In this document: piece by piece, positions 10,736 through 23,926 of the stretch
Layout of the letters: each line of letters begins with the position of its first letter
Position numbering within the stretch: position 1 is the stretch's first letter
Source: Thalassia testudinum
Taxonomy: Eukaryota; Streptophyta; Magnoliopsida; Alismatales; Hydrocharitaceae
Direction: 5' to 3'
Assembly: GCA_037157565.1 (NCBI GenBank)
Contig: JAZHRO010000054.1
Span: forward strand, 13,995,501 to 14,059,500
Length of the DNA: 64,000 nt
The notes under the pieces: model-generated
The model's input: the letters and a program-made list of their open reading frames with translations, nothing else
What the model was told of the DNA's origin: nothing
Database searches by the model: none
Translations under genes and position numbers: made by a program

Positions 10736-11847
10736 TGGATATTCTCTCCTTCTGCCATGACCAGGCATGCGGTGGCCACTTCTCTGGGCATAAAATCGCA
10801 TCAAAAATCCTCCCATGTGGCTTTTATTGGCCCACTCTGTTCAAGGATGCATACAATCACTGCAAGGCATGCAGTCGTTACCAAACTTTGGGCAACATGA
10901 GCCATTGCGACATGATGTCTTTGCAGCCGATTCTCGTATGCGAAATCTTTGATGTTTGGGGGATTGATTTTATGGGCCCCTTTCCTGTTTCGAATGGCTT
11001 TGAGTACATTCTGTTGGCTGTGGACTCCATGTCCAAATGGATCGAAGCCATACCGACCCGAACCTGTGATCATAAAATCGTTCTCAAATTCATTCATCAC
11101 AATATCTTCTCACGGTTCGGGATTCCTCGTGCTATCATCTCTGATGGGGGGGCCCATTTCACGAATGCTCAATTCAGGTCATTTATGACCAAATACGGGG
11201 TGTCTCACCGAATCTCCACTCCTTATCACCCCCAGACTAATGGTCTAGCTGAGCTATCAGATCGGGAGATTAAGAAAATCCTGCAGGTCACTGTTCGGCC
11301 TGACAGGAAGGACTGGTCGTCCTGACTTCCGGAAGCCTTGTGGGCCTATAGGACCACCCACAAAACCCAATTAGGCATGTCTCCCTTTAGATTGGTGTAT
11401 GGGAAGGCGTGTCACCTTCCCGTCGAACTGGAGCACAAAGCCTATTGGGCAGTACGGAGGTGTAATCTAGATCTTTCTAAGGCTGGAACCCACAAAAAGC
11501 TTCAAATCAGCGAGATCGATGAATTACGCCTTGATGCGTACGAGAACTCACGAATCTACAAGGAGCGGGTCAAAGCCTTCCATGACAAGCACATCTCTAG
11601 AAAGATCTTTCATCCTGGTCAGAAGGTCCTCTTCGATTCCCGACTCAAACTTTTCCCTTGGAAGCTGCGTTCCAAGTGGGTCGGACCATACCTTGTCCGA
11701 CAGGTTTTTGGAAATGGAGCCGTCGAAATCAGTTCGCTCAGCCATGATTCCGAACCTTTCATCGTGAACGGTCAGAGACTTAAACCGTTCATTGATGTAA
11801 CCTCTACTGATTTGGCTGAATCATCATCTATCCTCCAATTTCCCTGA
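10736..11847 (+). pseudogene. Integrase of Athila-type pol
   Basis: The zinc-binding H-H-C-C part is visible (CHDQACGGHF, then CKACSRYQ), followed by the catalytic core with Asp at 10966, Asp at 11143 and Glu at 11251. The last two are separated by 35 residues, the usual DD35E spacing. The C-terminal part has [20 protein letters not shown] and the barrel segment [12 protein letters not shown] near 11321 splits it. The catalytic triad itself is intact, but the upstream breaks make the polyprotein dead. It ends with a stop at 11847. Confidence 0.9.
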
Positions 11848-13418
11848 GCATATTCCGCCCAGCCAATGGCGTAAAACTCAGCGCTCAACGGGAGGTAGCC
11901 TGTCATTCTCTTTGAAAACCTGAAACCTTTTCTGACACCTTTGTGCACTTAAGGTTCACCCTTTAGGACAACCGACTCCACTTCACGTGCTTGCATCTGA
12001 GATTAGAAATCATACGCAACAGTCACCTCAACCCATTCACTCATCAAAACATCTGTCCTAATGTATAAACTAAGTTGAATAAAAACCCCCTAAGTTACAA
12101 TGAGGGCATTGCAAATCTTAGGCATGGGGGGTATGAAAGTGCAAAACTTGTAAGAAAAGTCTTTAAACAAAAAAATGCACATATGCCAAAAACATCATAA
12201 AAATTTAAAAAAAATAATTTTTTTTTGAAAAAGAATAATAAAATGAGAGAAGGAAAGAAAATTTTGAGGACTCTACAAAGGAGGAGAAGAAAAAGGAACA
12301 AAATGAAAAGGAGTACAAAATGAAAGAAAAGAGATAGTCATTAGTAAGAAATTAAGGAGTTAACCTAAATTCTAGACCTCATTCAGGAAAAGAAATGGAA
12401 AGTGCACAGTGAGAATAGTAAGAATGCAAACTTTAGGCATTCTTGGATAGACTCTTAGTACCCATTAAGATCTAGACATTTCTCAACAGGTTGAGAAAAA
12501 TGAAAAGCTTAAGTATTAGGTCCAAGGCTTAGGAAGTATTTGGCCTCGTTAACTAACTTTTGGTTTACGGGACTCAGTAACCTAAGCACCCTAACCTCAC
12601 ACACAGCCTGGTTCAGTAAGCATAAAAATCAAAATCACGCAGAAGCGTTGCAAAAATTCTGAAAATGACACCTAGAGTAGGAGCGGCCAATCAACACAAG
12701 TTGATTTGGACGAGTTCCCAGCGTGGAGAGGTGGGAAATCCCCCTCGAAAATGCGTAACAAAATATCATCTCCTCGGTGCTTGTCTCTTAGGATATTTAC
12801 ATATCCTACTGGGGGCATGTAAGCACTCTGCTGGTTCAGATTCCATGGATGGCATTATCACGAAGTGTCAATTGTCAGGGTCTGAATTCGGCCACGGAAC
12901 ACCATGGATGGGATTATCTCGAAATCTCAACAGCCAGGGTTCCGGGGGTTACCATAAGCATCGATTGCCAGGAACCTTTGAGGATTGATGATGGGGACAA
13001 GGAATCTGATACAGACCATGTTGAAAAGCCAATCCTAAGCTAGAATTAAAAAGAAAAAGAGAAAGAAAACTCTCCAAACAGATAAACCTTCTACCTCTCT
13101 TTCTTACAAAACGCACTGCGAACTGAGCCAGGGCTAAAATTATCTCAAGCACGGGTGCTTTAACCACAAAGTCCAATAAGCCTTAGGTTAGTTCTTGTAG
13201 GCCTTAAAAACCTTGTTAAGGACTGAGGCTGAGGCTAGACAGATCTGGATCTTGGTTGGTACTAAAGTACCTTTTAGGCCTATAGTTGGCATTCTGACCT
13301 AATCTAGGTTTCAAAAGAAAAAACACTTATCTAAAATCATTAGAACTCCATGGTCTAGAACAAGGGTTGAAACCTTAAAATTTTGCTAAGGGACTAATAA
13401 AAGCTAGGCATGAGGATA
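11848..13418 (+). other. 3' untranslated region of the Athila-type element
   Basis: About 1.6 kb without a supported gene between pol and the 3' LTR. An internal polypurine-like stretch (GGCATGGGGGGTATGAA near 12122) follows the pol end. I see no env-like frame, so the env-like gene of some Athila elements is missing or unrecognisable. Confidence 0.6.
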
Positions 13419-14340
13419 TGATGAGAACCTCATCATAAACCCTAACTAGCATAATATAATCCAAATATGTATGAAAAATCTCCTACAAAACCCAAAGAGA
13501 GGCTTAACTCAGAGAATTCTGAGTTAAAGAATAAAACAAATCATAAGGGGTAAAACTGCAATTTCACCAATGCAGTATGTGAACAGGGTAATTAAGGGTC
13601 CAAACACAGGTCAAACAAGCTTAACATGAGGGAAGTAGGTTGATCTGATTTGAAAAGGGTTATAGCAACTTCTAGAAATTAAATGACATTATGTAACCCC
13701 AAAAACAAATCCACTTCAATTCACGAGGTCGAGGTAGGATAAAAATCAAATAAACCCTCTAAAAATCATATAAAAATATTTCCTAGGGTTTTGAACCTTC
13801 AATTTGGCCTTTGAAGCCTATTTTGACTTAAAATGAGAACCATGCCCAATTAGTGACTTAATTTGTGTTTTTACGTAAATTGGCCAGTCAAACATGGTCC
13901 AACCTAGAATTAAAATTCACCATTAAAATCCTTAGGCTCAAATTAGTCTGGTATAAAAACTTGAGACTAAGAAAAGACCTCCTTGACCGACTTTACAATT
14001 TGGTCCTCTTTATTTACTTTTTGACCCTTATCTTTTGAAACCCTTGCATTTAGGCCCCAAACTTCTCATCGTTCTTTGCAGAACGGTCCTCCTTGCCACT
14101 TTTGCGTAGTGCCATGCCTCCGGTGACCTTGCGCGGAGGATGGCGCCGCGCAGGGCAAGGCTGCCGTCCTCTAGAACAGAAGGGGGTTCCCTGCGACGTT
14201 CTCTGTCGCAGGGACCCACCCATGACCTCTGTCATCAACCATGCCTTCCGTGCGAATGCGCGGAAAGCATGGGTATCCCTTCCGACCATACTCCGGCGAG
14301 GTTGGCACGACGCCACCTCGTCCCTCTCTCCGCGCCAAGC

Positions 14341-14350
14341 CCTTTATAAG
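14341..14350 (+). promoter_or_regulatory. LTR promoter TATA box (3' LTR)
   Basis: CCTTTATAAG at the position conserved with the solo LTR. Transcription would start about 30 bases downstream, leaving about 2 kb of R/U5. Confidence 0.65.
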
Positions 14351-15252
14351 GAGCGGTAGACCTTGCCGACTCCTTCAAGCTTTCTTTGGCGGAGAACTAC
14401 CCTACTTTCCATCCCTTTCCCCTCCGATCAGAGCGCCTGAAGCTTTTGGCGACATTCTCCTCCTCCCCCTCGTCACTCTGCTGCCCTACCTGCAGCAGGG
14501 TTTACTCTGCCCTGTCGTCCGCGCTAGGCTGTACCCGCTGGCGCCCTCCGACTGCTTCCTCGTCGCTGAAACCCTCCTCCAAGGCATCTTCGTCTCCAGC
14601 TCTGGCAGGCACAAGCCGGATGCTCCTAACTCCCCCTTCGTCAAGTAAATAGGTAAATAGTCTCTTCTCTCTCCCTTGTATTTTCCCTCTTCCAATTTGT
14701 CATTTCGACCACCCGACTGCCCCTATCCGGACCCATCTTCCCCATCTCCGATCACCCTCTCCAGCAAGTCCATCCCACGTCCACAGACCTCTTCACCCCT
14801 CGCCGACCAGCCCAGAAGTTCCCCCACACTCCACTCCACCGATCCCCCCCTCTCCATTCACTGCCAAACACCGCCCAACCATCCCCCGAACAAACCCATC
14901 TTTCCGCCCACAGTCTGACCTAGGTCGACCTCCACACGCACTCCCGCGCCTCGCCGACCATCGCACAGGCTTCGCCACACTCCGGCGATGCTTTCCACGT
15001 GTTCTGACTTGACCGATAGGCCGTCACTGTGATTTCAGGTTCGCACCCTCTCGCCGCCATTGTCGACCAGCTGCAGTAGCTCCACCTGCAGCTCCAGGTC
15101 TTCCCCAGCCCAGGCGCACATTCCAGATTGTGGCGCACATTCCAGATTGTGCGGGCAGTCTCCGCGAAGGCATCCAGGCTTGCGATTTGGTTCTCAACTC
15201 TCGCAGCTGCTTCAATTGGCCGCGGACTCCTCACCTGCGGGCACAAAATTGG

Positions 15253-15276
15253 GAGGTGGGACTTTAGTCCCACCTC
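15253..15276. repeat. 24-bp palindrome in 3' LTR
   Basis: GAGGTGGGACTTTAGTCCCACCTC-type palindrome with 11-bp arms, matching the one at 7326-7349. Confidence 0.85.
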
Positions 15277-15615
15277 GTAAGTGTGCGGCCGAGCGCCCAC
15301 ACTTAAATTGCAAAAGTGCATAGGGCTTACTGCCTTCGAACACAGGGGTCAGGTCCCTCTCACCCCCATGCAGCGCACCACGCGCTCGCTCGCCATCGCC
15401 TGCGCTCACACCCCGCAGGTCTGGGCCGGATCCGACTGCCCGAACCACGCACTCCTCACCCACCACCGCACGCCGGTGGGCCTGGTCCCGGGCGCGATAC
15501 CCGCACCCGATTACCCGGCTCTGGGAGATCAGTCCTAAGAGAGAATTCTGAGAAAGAGAGAGACGCGGGGAAGGGGTAGGGGTAGGTTTTGCTCTGACCT
15601 TTGTGTGAGCGTGCA

Positions 15616-16195
15616 GGAAGAAAAGAAGAAGAAGAGGAAGAAGAGAAGCGGCCGAAGCCTTAGCCGCTCGGGGTAGCTGAAGAAGAAGGAAGGAAGGAGA
15701 GAAACAGAAGAAGAAAAGAAGAAGCCACACTGGGCAGCTGAAGAAAGAAGAAGGAAGGCACTGTAGCAAAGCCACAGATAAGTCGTCTGAGCACTGCATC
15801 AGACGTCGGAATCACCACAGCCGCAAGCAAAGAAGAAAGACGAAGAAGAAAGAGGAAGGAAGGCCAGCGGCCAGAGCACAAAGAAGAAGAAAGAAGAAGG
15901 CAGAAGCCTTTGCAGCCGCCAGAAAGGCAGGAAAGAAAAGAAGAAAGAAGGAAAGAAAAGAAGAAAAGAAGAAGGAGAGTCAGCGGCCAGAGAAGAAAAG
16001 AAAGAGAAAAGAAGAAGAAAAGAGGAAGGAAAGTCAGTGGCCAAGAAGAAGGAAGAAAAGAAGAGGAAGATCACCACTGCCGCAGAGAAGAAAAAGAGAA
16101 AAGAGAAGGCAAGACTGAAGAAGAACAAGGAAATCAAAGAGAAGAAGAAAAAAAAGAAAAAGAAGAGAGAAGAAGAAGAAGCCAACAAAACTCTC
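15616..16195 (+). repeat. Purine-rich tract of the 3' LTR
   Basis: It is equivalent to 1580-2210, with small length differences between the copies. No real coding content. Confidence 0.8.
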
Positions 16196-16381
16196 TCTCT
16201 CTTATTTTTGTAACATAATTGAGAACTTTTATACTTCCAGAATTGTAGTTGCTCCATGAGTTCGACCTCGGGAAAACTTTGTATTCCAAGTAAAAATTTG
16301 TAGTAATCTGGTAGCTGTTTTGTCAAATACTACAATGATTGTAAAGCATAATAACATAAAGATGAAACCCAACCGCCCCCA

Positions 16382-17097
16382 CCTTCCCTTCATGCAAATC
16401 GTGCCCAACCCACCGTGCGGATGCCACATGTTGGCTATCCACAGCAAGAAAACACCCGTGCACTCTCCTCTTTGCGCAAGCAAGCCTGCTGCACGTGTGT
16501 TCGCTGCTCCAGAGCGCAACATGTGTTGCCTATCCAATGCCCACCACTGGATTGAACGACTCACGTGCGCAGCTGCCAGAGCCTCTGTGAGAATTTCGGA
16601 GTGGAAGCCCAAACTTTTCGCTATCGTGAAAAGGTCCCTGAAAATAATTTTTTAAATTTTTGTAAAGGAAAGTTTTAAGCCTTTCCCTCTCTTAATTAAG
16701 AGGTTTAGAGATTAATGATGACCCAAGGACTAAAAGGGGTCCTTATATAGGCCCAAGGTTTATTGGGATCGGATATAATTGTGAAATACTCAAAATACCC
16801 TTAGGGTTAGGTCTACCTTACATATAGGTCCTTGTTGAACTATTTTAGCCATAACTTGAGCTACGCTCCTTTGATTTATGCGAAATAAGTGCCGTTGGAA
16901 AGCTTGTGACGGGAGGAATCCAACAGTACCATGTGTAATGCCCTTTTGATAACATTTGGCTCAAGGTTGACTCAAAATATGCTTTTTTTGACAAATTAAG
17001 GAGGTGCTGATGCCTGCACCTAATTGTGATCGGGTTTTTGGGTTCGAATTGACTTGAACCACCCTAAAATGACAGACCTGGATTTTGGGATGTTACA
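16382..17097 (-). mobile_element. Probable LTR fragment, minus strand
   Basis: Read on the minus strand the segment begins TGTAACATCCCAAAATCC at 17097, a start typical of plant gypsy LTRs. Its other end is cut by the Athila-type insertion at 16381. No coding sequence. Family assignment is inference. Confidence 0.4.
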
Positions 17098-18486
17098 ATA
17101 CCCATATTTAACAACATTCATAAGTTAGGCTGTTAATTTAGTTGTGACCACCACCATACTAGCTAGGTAAATAAATAACATAACCACTTATAAGGTAAAC
17201 TCTTAAGGTTGGGGTATGCACCCATTAATTTAGTAAATGGATAAAACAACTCAAGCTTTGCACTAACACTGCATAATTTAGGTTGCAAAAACTGGATTCT
17301 TTAACCTAGATCACTTTACTAAACCCAAGAGGGAATAGTGGAAGAAGACTACTCTACCTCTACTCCGAAAGGAAGGAGGGGGTGCGGATGACCTATTTGG
17401 ATCCCCAACAGCTGGTGCACGGTCCCCCCACGAGTCGCATCGCTCTTGGGCATGAAACCTACACCAGACCAACGGTCAAACAGGGCATTAGGTTCTTTGA
17501 CCAGATTTTCAGTAAACCGAACAAGCTTAAAATCGAGTAGATAGGGTTTCGAAAGATGGAGAATCGTGAGAGCTTTCCAACGAAACCTCGTTTACGCGAT
17601 TCCGAGTCCAATAGACCCCTGAACCGAACTCCAGAAGCTCACCGGTCCGAATTGAGTCAGACCGACCCACCAATTCGATTGAACTGGTTGTGACCTGCAC
17701 CCGCCGCACCCTTGTAGCCAACATGTGGCATGTACACAATCCTATCAGCCTCGCGTGGCTTGCTAGTACCGTGCCCTTACGTCGCACAACGAGCCCTCAT
17801 ACCGCATGCGCTGCTGCCTTGGGTAGCCCACTCTTTCCTCGTGTAGAGGGCATCGCCTTAAGGGTCGTGTCCCCGCTCCACGCTTCGTGCCCGCTCTTGC
17901 CCATGTTCTCTCCAAGCTCGAGCACGCGAAAGAGAAAAGGGAGGGGGTACTTCGTTCCTCTCTCCTTCTCGTTAATGTAGGTAGAGGGGGGCGCCACCTA
18001 AGGTGCCGCAGGGGTTGAGGGAAAAACAAGTGGTGTGGGGGTGGCGCCGAGAACGAGGGGGGAAGAGGTATTTATGGGATTAGGGGTAAGGTTTTCGAGG
18101 TTGTGGATCGAGAAATTTTGCAGATTTTTACCTCAAGGATTTTATTTTTCACATAGGGTCCGCAAAACAAAATGATAGGAAGTAATAATTACGTCCAACC
18201 CCTCAATAAAGGAAACAAAAGACATAGGGTCCCTATGAGGTTTCCTAGTGTGCAGAAACTTGCACAAAAGCCCCCAAGGTTTAGGGGAACTCCTCGGAAC
18301 CATTAGACAATGCAAATTACGTGCAAAAATTGCAATAAAACCCTTGGGAGTCTAGAAAATCACAAAGTGACTCTTAGGTGTTTGTTTGACACGTAATAAT
18401 TGCATAAACCACCCCTTAAGGTTTAGAATTTCTGCAGTGGTCCCTAGGGTCATTTCAATTCTATATCATTGGTTTCAGGATGAGTT
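17098..18486. other. Intergenic, no supported gene
   Basis: Mixed-composition sequence with short open frames only. It looks like decayed retroelement internal or flank sequence (many CCCTTAGG- and GGTCC-type stretches), but I see no protein motif. Confidence 0.4.
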
Positions 18487-19317
18487 AGACGTTGTCCGGT
18501 CACATCAGCACTCCTATTAGAAGCTCATACTCCATATGTGTCCTCTCAATCCGCCACCAGATGAGGTGCCCACTGATGAGAGACTCATCATGGCTCTTAA
18601 ATACCCCTAATTAACAAGTTTTCCTAATTAATTATTTAGGGGTTAATTATAATAAAGGGATAAAATGTTAAGGACCATTAAAATAAGTTTAAAATACTAA
18701 ATTACATATCAAATAATATTATTAATAATTTAATTAATAATTTAGACTCAAATACTACACATTTAGCAAGTTAATTAATGTTTAATTTAATATTAGTAAT
18801 ATTTATCTCTAAGTATGTAATTAACTTAAGTAATTTAATCAATTAAATAAATAAAACTAAAAAGGTAAAAAACATAAATTCAAGGCATATATATATTATT
18901 TATCTAATTTATAATTACATATAAAAAGTTGAAAAAGAATTAAATTAAATTAAGCTTAAAATGCCTTTGTTTACGTTTAGGTCCTTAGGTTCTATTCCAA
19001 TTGAGTCCTTTTATTCACTTTTAGGTCCTTAAGTTTATTTGTACACGGGTCCTTGTGAGCACAACTTGTCTTCTTCATCATCATCGCTTTGGATGGCTGA
19101 TAATGGCCGGTCACTGCACCACTCGATCCTCCTCCATTCTACGACTAAACTCTGTCGCCTTGGCTGCCGACATCACGGTCACCGCCTTCGCTCCATCCAA
19201 CAGTGCAGATTGGCCAAAAATCCTAAGTTAGTCAAGCATTTAAGCTCCCTCCCAAGTTATCATGCACCTAGACACGATGCCGTCCAGGTTCAACCCCCTT
19301 CCTTCACCGCCGCCACC

Positions 19318-19325
19318 TATAAATA
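19318..19325 (+). promoter_or_regulatory. TATA box candidate
   Basis: TATAAATA followed by a CT-rich stretch, within a possible LTR. Inference from sequence only. Confidence 0.4.
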
Positions 19326-21679
19326 CCCCACAGCTCCTCCGATTCACGGTTATCGACCCCCTTCCCCCTCTCCCACACTGTGGTCAATCAGTAGGTCTTC
19401 TTCACAAGCTCCGATATCTTCATTCTCCTTCTCAAGCACTACCGCCGAGGAGCGCTGCCTCTCTCACCCCCTTTTCCTCTCTTTCGCCCTGCCAACGGAG
19501 ATTGAGCGCGCCATAGCTTTGGATTCTCTCCGCTTCGATCGGTCGGAGTTTCTTTCCTCATCAAAGTCTTGATTTCAATCTCGTTTTTGCCCTCCCAATG
19601 GCGAATTCCCTCACCTCCTTCATCAGGTAAGTAGATTTAACACTTAGGAGTAGGTTAAGCTAGTTAATTAGGTAGGTTACAGTAGAAGTAAGTTGCTCAA
19701 TTTCTCACCTCTCTTCTTTGACTCCAACGAGCTCAATTCTAACCTCCTTGGACCTCGTTTCACCATTTCCTCCATCTGATCACCTATCTCTACTCTCCAC
19801 AATCATCCTCTACTTCTTTCCTCATTGTTTTATCTGCTGACTCGCCTAGTCCAACTTCACCTTCACCGACGACCTCTGCTATCCACGACAGAGTTCTCTG
19901 ACCTAATTCACCTCCAGTTGGGGTCCTTCACCACTTCTCCATCACTATAGGGCCCCGTTCTATCTTCTAATTCACTTAATTAAGCATCTAAACGACTAAC
20001 TCACCTACACTTTCACCTGACATCTCACTGTCTATGGTGAGGTGTTCAAAGTTGTTCTCACACCCAATTAGGTCCTCCATCACCCTCACGATACCCTAAG
20101 GACCATCCCAACCTACTTAATTACTCATATTATCATCTATATTAAAAATGGCTAATTTTTTCAACCTTTTGAGCTCACTGTCAATGGCGGCTCAGGAGGA
20201 GTAGTTCCACCTACTTAATCATTCCTATACCATCACCACATCCTAATTAGTAGATCCCCTCACTCAATTTAGAGGGAGATCGGCTCATGAGTTCTGTCAA
20301 ACTCAGAGCTCAGGTTTCACTAAGTTCCTAATGAACTCAATGTTAACTTCATCAATTGAAGTTTCTGTTGTTCTCTTGAGGTTCCTTGTGACCTCAGGAG
20401 CTTGTCTAGACCATTCATGATTTGTTTCGCAAAAGAATTGACTTATCAGTGTTCACTGGAGCTCCGCGCGAGCTTCGATGACCGAATTTAGAGCTTTAGC
20501 CCTCAGAATTCTCTGCAAAGCTCCAGATCGTTTCTCTTGGGCCTCAGGAATAAGAATCTGAGCTCTTAAGTGCATTCCATTGATTTGAGCTTTAGTTTGA
20601 TATCTGTCTTCTTCAACTCTGATGGAGTTGGAGAAGCAATTCTGTTGGGGTTAAGACCCTGAGATTAGGTCCGGAAGTATGAGAGGAATATGTAGAAGTC
20701 ATTCATGATCTTTAATTGATATGAGAATCTCTGGAGTTTCTAACGAACAAGGCCACTTTTGCTCTCAAGCGGCGATGCCTAAGAGTACCTTTAGGATCAT
20801 TAAAACACAATTTTGAGGTGTTGGATCGTTTCCTGAGGGTGAATTAAGTCGAAATAGGGCTTTAATTTGATATGCAAAGTCCTAGATCAGGAAGTTTACT
20901 CTATAATGGTATTTGGTCAACCCAAGGGTTAATTTGAGGAATTCATGTTCAAATTTCTGATTTAATGGGTTGTTTAAGATCTTGGGATGATTTAGAGTTC
21001 GATATGATCGAATTTAATGTGTTTTATTGAGGATTAAGGAAGTTTTAAAGATCTGAATAGTTTGGGTTCATTTGAACCCAACACTGTTACTTAGAGTTTC
21101 TGTTGAGTAGTGAAGATCAAATCCACCTAGATCTATTGCAAACTGCCTTCTGAATCTGTTCAGTTCCCTTTTAGAGGTTGTTAGCTCTCTGTTAACCTCT
21201 TTCGAGCTCAAATCGAAGCTCTAAGTTTCAGAACGAAGCTCTTGAGTTTTTGGTGTCTCCTGAAGCCTTTGCCTGACATCTAAACCATTCCATTAGGTGC
21301 GGAATGATTCGCTGAAGGCATTTAAGCCTTTAGTTGAGAGCAAAATGCCCTTCTGTAGGTCAAGAGACTTGCTATTCTCTTCTCTACAACTATTTTGCCT
21401 TGTTGGAACAAGCCAGTTCATCCTTGGAATAAACGGATCAGAGTTGATCCGAGCATCAAATTGATGCTACAATTAGGTAGAGAACACAAATAGCTCTCAA
21501 TCGAGCCTTGACTCGACCGATTTGGACACCTGAGTCACTGAGAATCACCATTGGAAGTTCAACCTGCAGCTGCGGATTTTGTCCCACATCGAGAACTATG
21601 GAGTGCCAACCTTAGTATAAGTTGTTTTCCTGTACTGGACCGCTTGGTCGTCAGCGCAGGGCGCAACTAATGAGCATTG

Positions 21680-21772
21680 GTTACGAGGGTGCGTGCGTGT
21701 ACACGTGTCCTGGTGTGTGTGTGCGTAGGTGCATGCATGTAGGCCTGTGTGGGCGTGGGTGTGAGCGGGCCT
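21680..21772 (+). repeat. GT-rich alternating purine-pyrimidine stretch
   Basis: GTGCGTGCGTGT, GTGTGTGTGCG and similar runs occur over about 90 bases. Such alternation favours Z-DNA (inference). Confidence 0.6.
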
Positions 21773-21900
21773 AATTGAGCCTATTACTGTGCAATGTGAA
21801 TAATATACAAAAATCCACCTAATTAAATAACTACGCCTGAGCTCTAATAGGGTCTGGTCCCACCCTACGGGGTGTTGTATATCCCCGACAGAGCTTGGAC

Positions 21901-22112
21901 CGCCCCTTAAACATATTTTTGTAAGTAAAGAGTAAAGTGGGCCTTAATTGAGTTGAAATCGACTAAGTATGGAATTAAAGAAGGCACAGTATGAAAGATA
22001 TAAGGAAAAAAAGAAGAGAGAGAGGTCAAATTGGTTAAGGAAAGAGGAGGAGAAATATAAGAAGAAGAAATAAAGAAGAGGGCGAAGGCTTAAGAGATTA
22101 AAGAGTAAAATA

Positions 22113-22148
<36 letters not shown>

Positions 22149-23640
22149 ACAAGAGTAGAATAAAAGAACAAGGATGGGATAAAGGCAGAGATAAGAGAAA
22201 AATGAAAGAGATGAAATGAAAAAAAAAATCAGACATCCATGCTTTATATCAGAAGTTTAATTTTCCTTTTTAAGTCGACCAATAACTTTTTCAGACATCT
22301 GATTAATGGCTGAAGCTGCTGAGAATGTGTTCCGATTAGTAATGTTGTAATAAAGGCTTGTAGAACACTTGTAATATTCTTTTATGCCTTTCATCTTAAA
22401 GTTATTTGTAATAAACAATGTTACATTTGATTTTTCAATGATAAATCTTTCTTGCATAGTTGTTCTTATTAATGGAATATTGCATGTTTTCAATGTTAAA
22501 ATTTCTTATGCAATTATTCATGTGCTTAAAGTATTGTTAATTATTAATCCGATTGATTAATTAGATAGTAATTAATGCTTAGGGATTAATGGTAAATTAA
22601 TATTACAATTATGCCTCCCAGTGAACAACAAAGATTCAACTAGTTAAAAAAGAATAAAATCTAAAATGTTAGGTTAACTTGACCCTATACTACATTTACG
22701 ACATTAATTCGAGTTAACCTAAGTTATTTTTTGATACACTTAATTAAGTCTGATAAGTTTAATTAATTGTGTTGAGAATTAACAGATCACTCACCATCCC
22801 CTATGATACTTTGACGTCATCCACTCTTACGGGCGCCTTTCAAGCTTCTCACTACAAGTACCTCATGTCGAGTCAGATTCAAGAATGCACAAGTACCTTA
22901 TTTTGATGACAACCTGTAGCTCATCACCGCAACCAGGAGCTATTCAAGTTTTAAGGTCGATCATTAGTAGTCGCTAGCTGCCTCAAATTCTTGGGTGTTC
23001 AACCCCATAACAATGAGCCCATAACTCATAAGATCAAAGTGTCTAACCTTACAGATTCACCTATTACGACCTAACTTATCTTATTTGAATTTGCCTATCC
23101 TTGTGGATTTACATTAATCACTTGGGGTTCCATTTAGGACTCTAAAATCCAAATCCCACACTCTTAACATAGTGAAATTCATCCATCTTTTGACATTTGG
23201 CTTGGACTTGGCTAATTAGATACATGTTTTAATCCTTGTGGAGAGTTTCTAAGCAAAATAGGACCACATGTGTCTTATTAAACATCTGGCCTTAGCGTCT
23301 AATGTTCTAAATGGTAAAATAAGACTTCTAGCCATACCTCAGATGAGGAGGTATTTTCCTCTCAAAGAGCAAAAAGAGAGGAAAATGACCTGGAAGATGT
23401 GATCTCCTCTCATTTATTTAATAAATAAGTGGTGAAATATTAAATCTGTCAACAATATTATATTACCGATGAAGCTAACGATTCAAGTAAACTTTGTTTA
23501 ACCCCTCACACAACTAATGTTTAGATGATTCATTCCCTTTCAAACAAGATTCTAAGTATTTAGGACTCAAATACATCATAATTTCAACATTTAATTCGTA
23601 ATAAGGATTTCATCTCTTACAAGAGTGTCATCAAAATATT
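21901..23640. other. AT-rich intergenic DNA upstream of TXNDC9
   Basis: No supported gene. It contains a GA microsatellite and otherwise AT-rich unique-looking sequence up to the promoter region. Confidence 0.5.
22117..22147 (+). repeat. (GA)n microsatellite
   Basis: An uninterrupted run of about 15 GA units in a purine-rich surrounding. Confidence 0.9.
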
Positions 23641-23926
23641 AAATCCCTGCACTAATGGGTATGGGGGCGAATAACACTCCCATTTTTCTTATTTTAAACA
23701 TTTCTCTCTCCCCTCTCTTCCTCTTCCTCTCCCACACGCACCCCCACCCCGTTCCCCACCGTCTTCCCCTCTGATCACGTTGGAAAGGAGCGAGCACCTC
23801 CGAGAGCCAGAAAGAGGACGCGACGTTGCGTGAAGAAGCGGCGCCGTCGAGCATCAAAGCGGCCGCGCGCGCGCGCAAGGCTTCAACTCCTTCACCTCAT
23901 CGACGTCCTCCTCTCGTTTCCAAAGC
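23641..23926 (+). promoter_or_regulatory. Promoter and 5' UTR of TXNDC9
   Basis: A long pyrimidine-rich patch (CTCTCTCCCCTC-type, about 23700-23780) precedes the start codon by 150-230 bases. Y patches like this mark plant core promoters and leaders. No convincing TATA box is seen. The limits are inferred. Confidence 0.5.

Larger units (their letters stand above)
13419..16381 (+). mobile_element. 3' LTR of the Athila-type element
   Basis: The LTR starts TGATGAGAACCTCATCA, a perfect 7-bp inverted repeat at the very end, and finishes in CCCCA at 16381. It is 2963 bp long and matches the inverted solo LTR over its whole length and the 5' LTR over its last 850 bp. It contains a TATA box, a 24-bp palindrome and a purine-rich tract. 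The upstream end of the host element is interrupted, so its target duplication cannot be checked. Confidence 0.92.
18487..21900 (+). other. Possible LTR/leader of a decayed retroelement
   Basis: A TATA box (TATAAATA, 19318-19325) is followed by a strongly pyrimidine-rich leader (to about 19600) and then 2 kb without coding content, the pattern of a large plant gypsy LTR. The 177-codon open frame at 19039-19572 runs across the TATA box and leader and has no recognisable domain. Boundaries are not defined. Confidence 0.35.

Noticed and set aside
15212..15799. 195-codon minus-strand frame in the 3' LTR
   Set aside because: It runs through the purine/pyrimidine tract and LTR repeats. Low complexity, no domain, and the solo and 5' LTR copies break it.
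19039..19572. 177-codon frame in the CT-rich stretch
   Set aside because: It crosses a TATA box and looks like an LTR leader. No recognisable domain.
19030..23640. tRNA or rRNA genes in the intergenic part
   Set aside because: No cloverleaf or 5S-like blocks seen on either strand by eye.
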